Program-made: the position numbers and the translations under genes
In this document: one piece after another, positions 1 to 8,312 of the stretch
How the letters are laid out: each line of letters begins with the position of its first letter
Position numbering within the stretch: the stretch's first letter is position 1
The notes under the pieces: generated by a model
Databases searched by the model: none
What the model saw: only the letters and a program-made list of their open reading frames with translations
Told to the model about the DNA's origin: nothing
NCBI GenBank assembly: GCA_003990745.1
Contig: RBNI01004188.1
Location: 1-14,511 of the forward strand
Reading direction: 5' to 3'
From: Jimgerdemannia flammicorona
Taxonomy: Eukaryota > Mucoromycota > Endogonomycetes > Endogonales > Endogonaceae
Length of the DNA: 14,511 nt

Positions 1-53
1 TTTTCAGATTCATCTAATCAATCAAACGTGAAAAATTTATTGAAGCCATGCTG

Positions 54-299
54 CTAATCATCTTGTTTGAATCCACTATGTTTAAATTGTTTTGACCACA
101 TCATCGAAGGGATCTACTGAATTGGTTCTTTGTGCTACCACTCACGCTTGGCCAAAAGCCTCCAGACACTGGCACAGGTGATGGCCATACCAAGTGTGAC
201 AATGACAGTGTTTGATTTCCAGGTTTTAGGTTGTGCCCACCAGCCACTGGCAGGGGACCAGACTTCTTTGGGGTAGGCAAATCGTTTTACTCTGCCCAT
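54..299 (-). pseudogene. Decayed gene for a small conserved fungal mitochondrial membrane protein (complex I accessory-like)
   Basis: Reading the minus strand from ATG at 299-297 gives an 81-codon frame ending at TAG 56-54. It begins MGRVKRFAYPKEVWSP, continues with GWWAQPKTWKSNT, then a hydrophobic stretch (about residues 31-50) that would make one membrane span, and closes with IPSMMWSKQF. The basic N-terminus, the Pro/Trp-rich juxtamembrane motif and the single span recall small fungal inner-mitochondrial-membrane proteins, possibly a NADH:ubiquinone oxidoreductase accessory subunit. That family name is from memory and uncertain. Two in-frame TAG codons interrupt it (137-135 and 116-114); both could be CAG that suffered C-to-T. 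Because the frame and both conserved blocks on either side of the stops survive, I call it a recently killed gene or gene copy rather than random sequence. The ATG overlaps the stop of the upstream ORF (TAATG). Confidence 0.6.
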
Positions 300-787
300 T
301 ATGTTTTTGTTGAAGGACAGTTGATGATGGTGGACTGAGCTTCTGTAGCCATCCTGGCTTCTAGTACATTGATATAGTGGGATGATAGGTCTCTGAAATC
401 TGAGACTCTAATATACTCCAAGTTGGGGATTGACCATGGTGCATGCCTGAAGATCTGATGAATCTTCTTAGCTATCCTTATTTCATATATATTTATAGGA
501 GTGGCATCTTGTAGCTCTTGAGTGCTGGCCTGTGGGAACTTCTGGTAGAGGAGGTTTCCTATTTCATACTCCTGCCATATTTGGAGGCATTCGGTAGCAA
601 TGGTGATCCTTGTTTCCATTTTATAGTAGTAGAGGATATAGTGATAAGAGTCACCAGTACCCAGGTTGATACTAGGAGTCCTTCTTGAGTGGGTCCTCAT
701 AGCTCTTCTGATATCTTGGAACATCCTTTCTTCAACTGAGGTGCCTTGGTGGTTCCTTGACCTTGAGATTTGGTGAGCAGTAGGCAT
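299..787 (-). CDS. Hypothetical 162-codon ORF upstream of the membrane-protein remnant
   Basis: An open frame from ATG 787-785 to TAA 301-299, with no family I recognise. The protein has a basic, Ser/Arg-rich start (HQISRSRNHQ), a middle with many aromatic and acidic residues (YHYILYYYKMETR, CLQIWQEYEIGNLLYQKFPQ), and a C-terminal half (IYEIRIAKKIHQIFRHAPW, then FRDLSSHYINVLEARM) that looks helical. There is no signal peptide or membrane segment. An in-frame TAA lies seven codons upstream (808-806), so the frame does not simply extend further. It could be a 3' exon of a decayed gene, the first cistron of a two-cistron transcript with the 81-codon frame, or an accidental ORF; an accidental run of 162 codons is unlikely but possible at this base composition. 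Base and codon use are closer to a real gene than to the AT-rich flank. Confidence 0.3.
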   Translation of the reverse strand: MPTAHQISRSRNHQGTSVEERMFQDIRRAMRTHSRRTPSINLGTGDSYHYILYYYKMETRITIATECLQIWQEYEIGNLLYQKFPQASTQELQDATPINIYEIRIAKKIHQIFRHAPWSIPNLEYIRVSDFRDLSSHYINVLEARMATEAQSTIINCPSTKT

Positions 788-1170
788 TTCATTTGTGGTA
801 AGTCTTTAAGCTATTTTGGGATTGGTGGTTACTGCTACTGTAGTTCCTTGATCCTTCTTTTATATTCTTCAAGATACCATACTGTGGTCACAATGACTCA
901 CAGTTGGTATCATTACTTATCTCATATATCATATGATCTTCTTGTATTCCAATCTGGTGGCTTGCAAGGAAAGACTGTCTCCTGTGCTGATGTCATCATT
1001 CTGGGGTCACCGTTACAATATATATCTAAAATAAATAAAGTATAATTAGATTCTATAATCTATAAGTAAATATATTAATATAATATAAACTTAAATAATA
1101 GTGAATGCTGTTATTCTCCTATCTAGTATTTTTAGTTAATACATTTGGATCAAACTTTGTAGTATTTTTT
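788..1170. other. Intergenic, no supported gene
   Basis: No frame here is convincing. On the minus strand a 24-codon open stretch begins with ATG at 996 (MTSAQETVFPCKPPDW) and runs into stops just before an ATAAGT string around 915-925, which would be a GTAAGT splice donor with one G-to-A change. It might be a first exon of the gene ending at 299, but no complete splice model can be built by eye. From about 1020 onward the sequence becomes very AT-rich. Confidence 0.3.
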
Positions 1171-1833
1171 TTATTTATGATACAATCTATAGTTATAGTG
1201 TATAAAGACTAGCCAAATAATTTCTTTAAATACTGAGTCAGAACAGATCTGATTAATAGTATACTTCTTGAACTTTACTTGCCAAACAATATCAAGACCA
1301 AATTTTCTATTGATTGGATCTTCTAGAAGACCAACCTTGGTACTATATTTCTCATAGACCATAAACATCTTATCAGAGTCAAGTATCAACTATCTGAATT
1401 AATAGTTCTTGTTGAGATTGAAAATCTTTGAAAGATGGAGAATAAATTTAAAGAGAAGACTGGACTTGATAGCTTCAAGGACCTGTCTTCTCATGTCACT
1501 TGGCCAGACTATAACCTATAGATAAAATATAAGATAATTAGAAAAATGAGAAAGAAAGAGAGAAATATATAGTAGTAATATAATATATATCTTATCCAGT
1601 TTCATATTAGACTCCTTGACAATCATCTCTTCTAAGTCAAACTACATACTATCTGATATTCTTTTGAGAGTATCTTCTCACTCCTCTTTATTTGACCATA
1701 TGTTGATAATAAGTATGTATCTAAGAAGCTTGATCTTTATTGTTCCCTCTTAATCAGAATATATATATATCTTTAAGCTTAGCTTTCTATTCTCCAAGAA
1801 GTTTGAAATAGTGGATTATATTGAAAGAATCAT
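1171..1833 (-). pseudogene. Decayed intron-containing gene of unknown function
   Basis: On the minus strand one reading frame can be followed from about 1833 to 1171 across a probable 75-nt intron (1590-1516). The acceptor side is a good TATCTATAG. The donor position reads AT instead of GT, as if G had changed to A. Upstream of the intron the frame includes EEMIVKESNMKLDK; downstream it includes VIVWPSDMRRQVLEAIK and the 72-codon uninterrupted run 1389-1171 (DSDKMFMVYEKYSTKVGLLE, then RKFGLDIVWQVKFKKYT). In-frame stops lie at 1818-1816 (TAA), 1752-1750 (TAA), 1680-1678 (TGA), 1644-1642 (TAG), 1401-1399 (TAA) and 1392-1390 (TAG). All six are one C-to-T step from CAA, CGA or CAG, and I found no frameshift in about 590 coding bases. 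I do not recognise the family. The ends are not defined; ATG at 1833-1831 is only a candidate start. Confidence 0.45.
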
Positions 1834-1872
1834 ATACTTGATGATAGATAAATGAGTAGATAAGTAAGTAGC

Positions 1873-1889
1873 TTTTTTTTTTTTTTTTT
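1873..1889. repeat. Homopolymer T17
   Basis: A run of 17 T on the plus strand, followed by ATTTTAAAA. Read on the minus strand this is an A17 tract, which could be a retroposition tail or simple slippage. It lies just upstream of the decayed gene at 1171-1833. Confidence 0.8.
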
Positions 1890-1925
1890 ATTTTAAAAGT
1901 TTGACTTATATATCATAATGATGAA

Positions 1926-2013
1926 GTGGAAGTAGAGATTGGAGTGGAGAAGTGAGTTGAGATGAAGATTGAATTAGAGTGAAGTAAGTTGAGATAGAGA
2001 TTAGAGTAGAGAA
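1926..2013. repeat. Purine-rich tandem repeat, about 30 bp x 3
   Basis: Three degenerate units begin at 1926 (GTGGAAGTAGAGATTGG), 1952 (GTGAGTTGAGATGAAGATTG) and 1984 (GTAAGTTGAGATAGAGATTA). Each ends in a GAGTGGAGAA-like string. The plus strand is almost entirely purine plus T, as in the large array at 5756-8025, but the unit is different. Confidence 0.6.
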
Positions 2014-2087
2014 GTAAAGAAAGAGAGTAGCACCAAAGAGTGGACTCCACTTTTATATATAATATATCAGCTATATATAAGCTTCAC

Positions 2088-2255
2088 TTATATATATATT
2101 AAGTTTAAATTATATATATTAAGTTTAAATTATATATATTACTTAATATATTAAACTTGAATTGTATACATTACTTATATCAAGTCACTTATGTTAAGAT
2201 AATTCAATATATAAGTAATTCAAGCTTAAAGTTTAATATATAGAAGTAATCAATA
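2088..2255. repeat. AT-rich 20-bp direct repeat plus imperfect hairpin
   Basis: A 20-bp unit (AAGTTTAAAT followed by TATATATATT) is repeated about 2.5 times at 2091-2140. It is followed by an inverted repeat: the left arm TATATTAAACTTGAATT (2147-2163) matches the complement of 2217-2240 except for a 7-nt insertion in the right arm, with a loop of about 53 nt. It may be a decayed miniature inverted-repeat element or simple AT-rich palindromic sequence. No terminal duplication could be identified. Confidence 0.45.
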
Positions 2256-2911
2256 AGTAATAGACTCAATATTCACTATTTGGATTAAACCTGTACTATA
2301 TTTTAACCAGTTGTATTGAGCTTCTTAATTGATCTTAGACTTCTTATTTCTTTATCTTATATTATAGATTATTACTTAAGGTAACATTTTGTAGTCATAG
2401 TCATAAATAATAATAATTAATATAAAATTGGTATAATTTGACCTTTTAAGCTATAGTTATATAATATTTATATATATTTTGCTGAATTCTACAGATTTCT
2501 CAATATGATAAACTTGAGAAGATATTATAATAAAGATATAACTGAGTTTTGTATAGTATACAGTACTTATATTCAACTTTTAATTATAATCTTATATTAT
2601 ATTTAAAAGAAAAATCATATTTTAATATAAAATCTTATTAAGTTTAATCAAATAGAGAGGGTTTTTTATTATTATTGTTTAGTAAAATAGATTTTTTTTT
2701 TATCAATTATTACTATTTTTTTAAAAAATAAGCCAGGCTAGTTTTGTGACTTTGGAATTTTGGAGATCCAATCTTTACTTACTAAAAAAACCAACTTGAA
2801 GAAAGTATATACTTAAAAATACATAGTTAGTATAACTAGAAAAAAGTAACTATGATATACTTCCTTCTACCATACCTCTTCTTTTTTTCTCTCCTTCTTT
2901 TCTAACAAACT
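2256..2911. other. AT-rich stretch without coding sequence
   Basis: Strongly AT-rich, with poly-T and poly-A runs around 2690-2730 and no readable frame on either strand. Its only recognisable content is the first copy of the dispersed repeat (annotated separately). A pyrimidine-rich run (about 2869-2905) directly precedes the ATG at 2912, as a promoter-proximal tract might, but this is only suggestive. Confidence 0.5.
2392..2552 (+). repeat. Dispersed repeat, copy 1
   Basis: Matches 8309-8462 in the same orientation. The shared core includes TATATATTTTGCT, GATTTCTCAATATGATAAAC, TTGAGAA and GTTTTGTA at the end. The differences I see are mainly A/G and C/T changes plus small indels. The copies are about 5.9 kb apart. 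It could be a short mobile element, a solo remnant of a longer one, or the ends of a large composite insertion. Confidence 0.7.
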
Positions 2912-3499
2912 ATGTTACTCCCACAAGAGTTGCAAAATGAATTTAAAACTATTCAATACTACACTGAATATTATAACAAAGATATTAGAATAGACTATTA
3001 TACATATTATTGCCAAAGATATTTGCAAAATTTTAATAAGATATAGTGAGAAAACTACTGAAGTTATCAATCTTAATAAAGAGGTTGATAGTCAACTGAA
3101 GATTATAGAAAGATCTCTCTGTATGACTAAAAAGAAGATTCAAGAAAATAAAGCTACCCTAAATCTCACCACAGTACTTATAGCTGCCCAAAATCTCATA
3201 GCTATTAATTCTCATTAATAGTTAGATGAGAAGAATAGTGTCTCTATCACCAGAAAAAGACTATATTGAGCTTTTAATTGTTGTCAATATAAATATAGAA
3301 ATATCTTGCTTGAAGTATTATATATATTTAGTCACTAACTAGCTATAGATGATTTTTGGAAGAGCTAGATAGTGATAAACAAAAGTTGCTGGAAAATTTT
3401 AGAAAATAATAGAAATAAATTAAGACCTATAAAGATGCAGATACAAAAAGTTCATTTAATGTTTCATATCTTGAAGTATTATAAGTATTGTGATATATA
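2912..3499 (+). pseudogene. Decayed coiled-coil coding sequence, 5' part (gag-like?)
   Basis: Open stretches change frame but all read like protein. Frame a runs from ATG 2912 (MLLPQELQNEFKTIQYY) to TAG 3044-3046. Frame b, 2994-3215, includes KTTEVINLNKEVDSQLKIIE and NLTTVLIAAQNLIAINSH, and continues past TAA TAG at 3216-3221 and a TGA to about 3345. Frame a resumes near 3356 with LEELDSDKQKLLENFRK, then two stops and KTYKDADTKSSFNVSYLEVL. The charged, heptad-like composition suggests a coiled coil. Several stops could be CAG, CAA or CGA codons with C-to-T; the frame change needs one indel or an intron. It breaks off at the direct repeat beginning about 3500 and may continue at 5324. It may be gag of a retroelement or an ordinary gene; I cannot tell. 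Confidence 0.4.
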
Positions 3500-3504
3500 G
3501 TATA

Positions 3505-3817
3505 AAATAGAAACATATAATTGCAGTCATTTTACAAATATAGAAACTTTACAAATGTAGAGATTTTACAGATATAGAGGATCTATACTTGTAAAAAGTG
3601 ACTCATAGAAAATATAATCATAACTTAGTCACCTTATAGCTAGCAAACTTATATAAATATTCCAATATCTAGAGTAAATAAACCTCAGGTTAAAAGAGTT
3701 TAAGCCTCACCTTGGTAGTTTGATGAGATCAGACAGATATTACTTGTAACTCTGAGGAGTCAAGAAGAGTTATAGAAATCCACTATATTTCTCTGATTAC
3801 ATACTTGCTATATTATA
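3505..3817 (+). repeat. LTR-like direct repeat, left copy
   Basis: Shares long blocks with 5000-5322: AACTTTACAAATGTAGAGAT, TCTATACTTGTAAAAAGTGA, TTATAGCTAGCAAACTTATA, AAAAGAGTTTAAGCCTCACC, GATGAGATCAGACAGATA and GGAGTCAAGAAGAGTTATAG. Differences between the copies are mostly C/T and G/A. Weak similarity continues a little beyond 3817 (TTGACT in both), so the 3' boundary is uncertain by about 20 bases. Confidence 0.75.
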
Positions 3818-3969
3818 ACTTGATACCCATTGACTGATAATTCAAGATGAATCCCTCACTTTCAAGCTGAACAATAAATAACCAATATGAACTATCATTA
3901 TTTGACTTTTGATGATATATGAACTGTCATCATCTAACTTTTAATAATATACAATTTACCATCCCCCAT

Positions 3970-4740
3970 ACTCAATGAGCCTAAAAGCTATCTTATGATA
4001 TATAATTTACCATTCTGTAATATATAATTTATAGTCCTCTATACTCAACAAGCCTGGAAGCCATCTTATAATATATATTTTCTGTCCTATCCTAAAGTCT
4101 ATTACCTGCACTTGATGAGCCTGGAAGCTATTCTGCAATATATGATTTGCTGACCTGTGACATATGATTTGCTGCCCTGCTCTAAAGTCCATTACTTATA
4201 CTTGATGAGTCTGGAAGCTATTCTGTAATATATAATTTGCTGATCTGTAATATATAATTTACTATCCCCTGTACTCAATAAGCCTGAAAGCTGTCTTGTG
4301 ATATACAATTTACTGCTCCACTCTGAAGTCTATTATCTATACTCAATAAGTCTGGAAGCCATTCTGTGATATATAATTTTCTATCCCAAAGTCTGTTACC
4401 CACACTTGATAAACCTAGAAGCTATCTATTAATATATAATTTGCTAATCTATGATATATAATTTACTGCCCTCCACACTTGACAAGTCTGGAAGTCATCC
4501 TGTGACATATAATTTGCCACTCTATCCTAAAGTCTGTTACCTACACTCAACAAGCCTAGAAGCCATCTTGCAATATATGATTTCCTGCTCCAAAGTCCAT
4601 TACCTACACTCAATGAGCCTGGAAGCTGTCCTGCTACATATGATTTGCCAACCTGTGATATATGATTTGCTGCTACCTGACTTTTGAAGATATGACCTAT
4701 TACCTACACTTAATGAGCCTGAAAGCCATCCTGTGATATA
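3970..4740. repeat. Minisatellite, ~70-bp unit in a 204-bp higher-order trimer
   Basis: A conserved anchor like GAGCCTGGAAGC recurs at 3977, 4050, 4117, 4207, 4280, 4348, 4411, 4484, 4552, 4615 and 4715. Most units also carry one or two ATATATGATTTGCTG-like strings and AAAGTCCATTACCTACACT. Spacings are 73, 67, 90, 73, 68, 63, 73, 68, 63 and 100, so the array is built from trimers of 204 bp (4207 to 4411 to 4615) preceded by a 230-bp version. The open frames of 61 and 78 codons within it are repeat translation, not genes. The flanks (3837-3970 and 4740-4990) are AT-rich without genes; ACTTTTGA(T/C)(G/A)ATAT-like strings recur around 3905, 4680 and 4802. Confidence 0.8.
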
Positions 4741-4999
4741 AGAATACCACCTGTCATATAAATTACCACCCTACTAAAGACATCATATATAAATCATTAT
4801 CTGACTTTTGACAATATTTCAAATTAATTATTTGAAGACTTTTGGGATCTTGAAAAATATTATGATAATTACTTAGATATATCATAAATATGTCTATGTA
4901 GAGGGAACAAACATATAAATATTGAGATATAGGAATTTGAATAGATATTTTTATATCAAAAATAATCTATTTAGAGAAAAAGATATAATATATGATATA

Positions 5000-5322
5000 A
5001 AATAGAAACAGAAAATAGACATATGATTACAGTTATTTTATAAATATAGAACTTTACAAATGTAGAGATTTTACAAATATAGAGAATCTATACTTGTAAA
5101 AAGTGACTTATAGGAAATATAGTTATAACTTAGCCATCTTATAGCTAGCAAACTTATATAAATATCTCAGTATCTAGAGTGAATAAATCTCAGGTCAAAA
5201 GAGTTTAAGCCTCACCCTAGTAGTCTGATGAGATCAGACAGATACTACTTATGATTTTGAGGAGTCAAGAAGAGTTATAGAAATTCACTACATTTCTCTG
5301 GTTATATATCTGTTACATTACA
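5000..5322 (+). repeat. LTR-like direct repeat, right copy
   Basis: Partner of 3505-3817 with the same order of blocks. The start is defined by AAATAGAAACA in both copies; this copy has extra bases near the start (AAAATAGACATATG). It ends at TGTTACATTACA (5311-5322), directly before decayed coding sequence. If these are LTRs, the divergence between copies reflects time and directed mutation since insertion. Confidence 0.75.
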
Positions 5323-5323
5323 G

Positions 5324-5545
5324 TATAAAGTGATATTGACTCTTAATAAAAATATTGTTAAAAAGATTTTACAAGCTAAGGTGACTGATAAAAATATTAT
5401 CAAGGATATTGCAAATAATGATACACTCCCTTCTTTACCCAATTATGACCATAAAGTAGATGAAGATGAAGAATAGAAGACAGAGAAGAAATAGATAAGA
5501 AAATGTCAATATTTCAGATCACTCAATTTTTGGATTGATAAATAA
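5324..5545 (+). pseudogene. Decayed coding sequence, 3' part
   Basis: A single frame reads YKVILTLNKNIVKKILQ, then AKVTDKNIIKDIANND, TLPSLPNYDHKVDEDEE, TAG (5474-5476), KTEKK, TAG (5492-5494) and IRKCQYFRSLNFWIDK, ending at TAA 5543-5545. Both internal TAG codons could be CAG. A lysine-rich segment, an acidic run, then a C/W-containing terminus would suit the end of a gag-like protein, and the last block faintly resembles a degenerate CCHC knuckle, but the required Cys and His are absent. It is probably the continuation of the frame that stops near 3499, though the frames are offset by one base. Confidence 0.4.
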
Positions 5546-5755
5546 TAATATCTATAATTTATAGATAAGCTATAAGCTATAAGCCACATACTATAAGTTG
5601 CAAGCAGCTACCATAAGCTAAAAATATATCATTCACATTACTGTCTCTCTCAAAAAATTATTTAATCTATTGATTTATATATATGTACAATGTTCATCAT
5701 ATTGGCAAAAAAAAAATAAAGTATAAATATAGTATGAAAATATAGCTTATATTAT
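5546..5755. other. AT-rich spacer with short ATAAGCT repeats
   Basis: No gene. At about 5561-5625 the string ATAAGCT and variants (ATAAGCC, ATAAGTT) recur around CAAGCAGCTACC. The rest is AT-rich and includes an A9 run near 5708. It leads into the large minisatellite. Confidence 0.5.
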
Positions 5756-8025
5756 AGAAGCTTTTTTATACCCTTATACTCATATACTAAAGCTTTCTGC
5801 ATAAGAGATATCAGTATAGCTTTGGTATGAGACTTCAGAACTTTAGTATGAAGAAGAGCTTCAGTATGAGAGGGCTTCAGCATGAGAGGGCTTAGGTATA
5901 AGAGAGCTTCAGTATAAGAGGGCTTTGACATGAGAGAGAGCTTCAGTATGAGAGAGCTTCAGTATGAGAGAGAGCTTCAGTATGAGGGAGAGCTTTGGTA
6001 TAAGAGGGCTTCAGTATGAGACTTTAGTATGAGAGAGAGTAAGGAGGAGGAGCTTTGGCTTTAGTATGAGAGAGAGCTTCAGTGTGAGAGGACTTTGATA
6101 TGAGGGAGAGCTTGGCATGAGGGGGCTTTAACATGAGGCTTTAGTATAAAAGAGAGTGAGGAGGGGGAGCTTTGACTTTGGCATAAAGAAGAGCTTCAGT
6201 TTGAGAGAGCTTTAGCATGAGGGGAAACTTTGATATAAGGGGGCTTCAGTATGAGACTTTGGTATGAGAGAGTATCAGTATAAGGGGCTTCAGTATAAGA
6301 GAGCTTTAATATGAGAGAGAGCTTCAGTATGAGGGGGGCTTCAGTATGAGAGGGCTTCAGCATATATAAGAGAGAGCTTTAGTATGAGAGCTTCAGCATG
6401 AGAGAGAGCTTTAGTGTAAGAGAGTTTTAGCATAAGAGAGAGCTTTGGTATGAGGAGGCTTCAGCATAAGGCTTCAGTATAAGAGAGTATCAGTATAAGG
6501 GGCTTCAGTATAAGAGGGCTTGAGGGAAAGCTTCTATATGAGAGGGCTTCAGTATAAGAGGGCTTTGGTGTGAGAGAGAGCTTTAGTATGAGAGAGCTTT
6601 AGTATGAGAGAGAGCTTTAGTATGAGAGAGCTTCAGTATGAGAAAGAGCTTTGGTATGAGAGAGCTTCAGTATGAGGCTTTAGTATGAGGAAGTATCAGT
6701 ATAAGAGGCTTTAGTATAAGAGAGCTTTAGTGTGAGAGAGAGTTTTAATATGAGGGAGACTTCAGTATGAGAGGGCTTTAGTATATATGAGAGAGAGCTT
6801 TAGCATAAGGGCTTTGGCATAAGGGAGAGCTTCAGTATGAGAGGACTTTGATATAAGGAAGAGCTTCAGTATGAGGAGGCTTCAGCATGAGACATCAGTA
6901 TAAGAGAGTATCAGTATAAGAAGCTTCAGCATAAGAGAGCTTGAGGGGAAGCTTCAGCATGAGAGAGCTTCAGTATGAGAGGACTTTGGCATAAGAGAAA
7001 GCTTTAGTGTAAGAGGACTTTGGTATAAGAAAGTGCTTTAGTATGAGAGGGCTTTGGCATGAGAGAGAGCTTCAGTATAAGAGGACTTTAGTATAAGACT
7101 TTGGTATAAGGGAGCATCAGCATAAGGGCTTTAGTATAAGAGGGCTTTGATATAAGAGAGAGCTTCAGTATAAGAGAGGCTTCAGTATGAGAGGGCTTTG
7201 GTATATATGAGAGAGAGCTTTAGCATGAGGGCTTCAGCATGAGGGAGAGCTTTAGTATAAGGGAGAGCTTTAGCTTTAGTATGAGAGGACTTCAGTATGA
7301 GAGAGAGCTTCAACATGAGGAGGCTTCAGTATGAGGCTTCAGTATGAGAGAGCATTAGTATAAGGGGCTTAAGTATGAGAGGGCTTAAGGAGAAGCTTCA
7401 GTGTAAGGGGGCTTCAGTATGAGAGAGCTTTGGTGTAAGGGAGAGCTTTATTATAAGAGGGCTTTAGTATAAGAGAGAGCTTTATTATAAGAGAGCTTTG
7501 GTATAAGAGAGAGCTTCAGTATAAGAGGGCTTCAATATGAGAAGTAGCTTTAGTATAGGGGGCTTCAGTATGAGACTTTAGTATAAGAGAGTATTAGTAT
7601 AAGAGACTTTAGTATAAGAGAGCTTTGATATGAGAGAGAGCTTTAGTATAAGAGAGAGCTTCAGTATGAGAGGGCTTTGATATAAGGTTTTGGTATGAGG
7701 GAGAGTTTCAGTGTGAGAGCTTTGATATAAGAGAGAACTTCAGTATGTGGGAGCTTTGGAGCTTGGCTTCAGCATAAGGCTTTAGCATGAGAGAGAATCA
7801 GTATGAGGGGACTTCAGAATAAGAGAGCTTTGATATGAGAAGAAGCTTCAATATAAAGAAGCTTTGGCATAAGGCTTCAGTATAAGGAAGTATCAGTATA
7901 AGGGAGCTTCAATATGAGAGAGCTTTGGTATAAAAGAGAGCTTCAGCATGAGGAGCTTCAGCATAAGTGGAGTTTGATATAAGGGGAAGCTTCAGTATAA
8001 GAGACTTTAGTATGAGACTTTGGAG
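5756..8025 (+). repeat. Large purine-rich minisatellite, 15-21 bp unit, 421-bp higher-order period
   Basis: About 2.27 kb made almost wholly of the degenerate unit AGCTTCAGTATGAGAGAG. Variants include CTTTAG/CTTTGG/CTTCAG, TATGAG/TATAAG/CATGAG/CATAAG, and runs of GAGAG or GGGG. At an average near 18.5 bp this is roughly 120 units. Rare marker variants recur regularly: AGTATCAGTATAAG-type units start at 6271, 6486, 6692, 6907 and 7113 (spacings 215, 206, 215, 206). ATATAxGAGAGAGAGCTT markers place their GC at 6376, 6797 and 7217 (421 and 420). The array thus has a 421-bp two-part repeat in its middle; later copies at 7351, 7590 and 7794 are longer or shorter. It has no coding frame. One or two units near 5770-5796 are inverted. 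The GA-rich strand could adopt non-B structure. Confidence 0.9.
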
Positions 8026-8170
8026 ATTTTGTCTAAGTAATAATCTATTTACCAAATATCACTATTTTATAATATAATATAGGATAATATAGATATTATA
8101 ATACTGAAATAAAATATTTATAAACTAAAGCCATTATAAGTAATTCAATATGAAAACAAAAATACCAAAG
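8026..8170. other. AT-rich spacer between opposed satellite arrays
   Basis: About 145 bases of AT-rich sequence with no repeat unit and no coding frame. It separates the end of the direct array from the inverted patch, so it would be the loop if the two annealed. Confidence 0.5.
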
Positions 8171-8312
8171 TTCATATATGCTAAAGTCTCATACTGATAC
8201 TAATACTCTCTCATAACAAAGCTCTCTTATGCTAAAGCCCCTCATACTGATATTATCTTACACTAAATCCCTCATACTGAAGCTCTCTCTTATACCAAAG
8301 TCCTCTTATAGT
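8171..8312 (-). repeat. Inverted patch of the same minisatellite
   Basis: Strings such as GCTAAAGTCTCATACTGATA, AAAGCTCTCTTATGCTAAAG, CCTCATACTGAAGCTCTCTC and TATACCAAAGTCCTC are the reverse complement of the 5756-8025 unit. About 8 units are present. Together with the main array this makes a large inverted repeat with a spacer of about 145 bases. The patch ends where the second copy of the dispersed repeat begins. Confidence 0.85.

Larger units (their letters stand above)
3500..5327. mobile_element. Candidate non-autonomous LTR-like element with internal minisatellite
   Basis: Two direct repeats of about 320 bp (about 3505-3817 and 5000-5322) enclose about 1.2 kb that has no coding capacity and is mostly a ~70-bp minisatellite. 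The right repeat ends TGTTACATTACA, which suits an LTR terminus; a matching TG start is not clear and may be mutated. GTATA occurs both immediately before the left repeat (3500-3504) and immediately after the right one (5323-5327), so it is a candidate 5-bp target-site duplication. Coding-looking sequence stops at the left boundary and restarts at the right one, as expected if the unit inserted into a gene. No primer-binding site or polypurine tract can be named with confidence. The alternative is a segmental direct duplication. Confidence 0.45.

Noticed and set aside
770..1045. 91-codon plus-strand ORF
   Set aside because: Low-complexity Ser/Tyr-rich translation that overlaps the start of the better-supported minus-strand ORF and runs into AT-rich DNA; no motif.
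4007..4687. Open frames of 61 (minus) and 78 (plus) codons
   Set aside because: They translate the ~70-bp minisatellite; the peptides repeat with the DNA unit and have no independent support.
5495..5545. CCHC zinc knuckle at the end of the decayed frame (KCQYFRSLNFWIDK)
   Set aside because: Only the first Cys fits; the other ligands would need transversions, which the mutation spectrum here does not favour.
5756..8025. CRISPR-like array
   Set aside because: Units are contiguous and degenerate, with no unique spacers between conserved repeats; this is a eukaryotic-type minisatellite.
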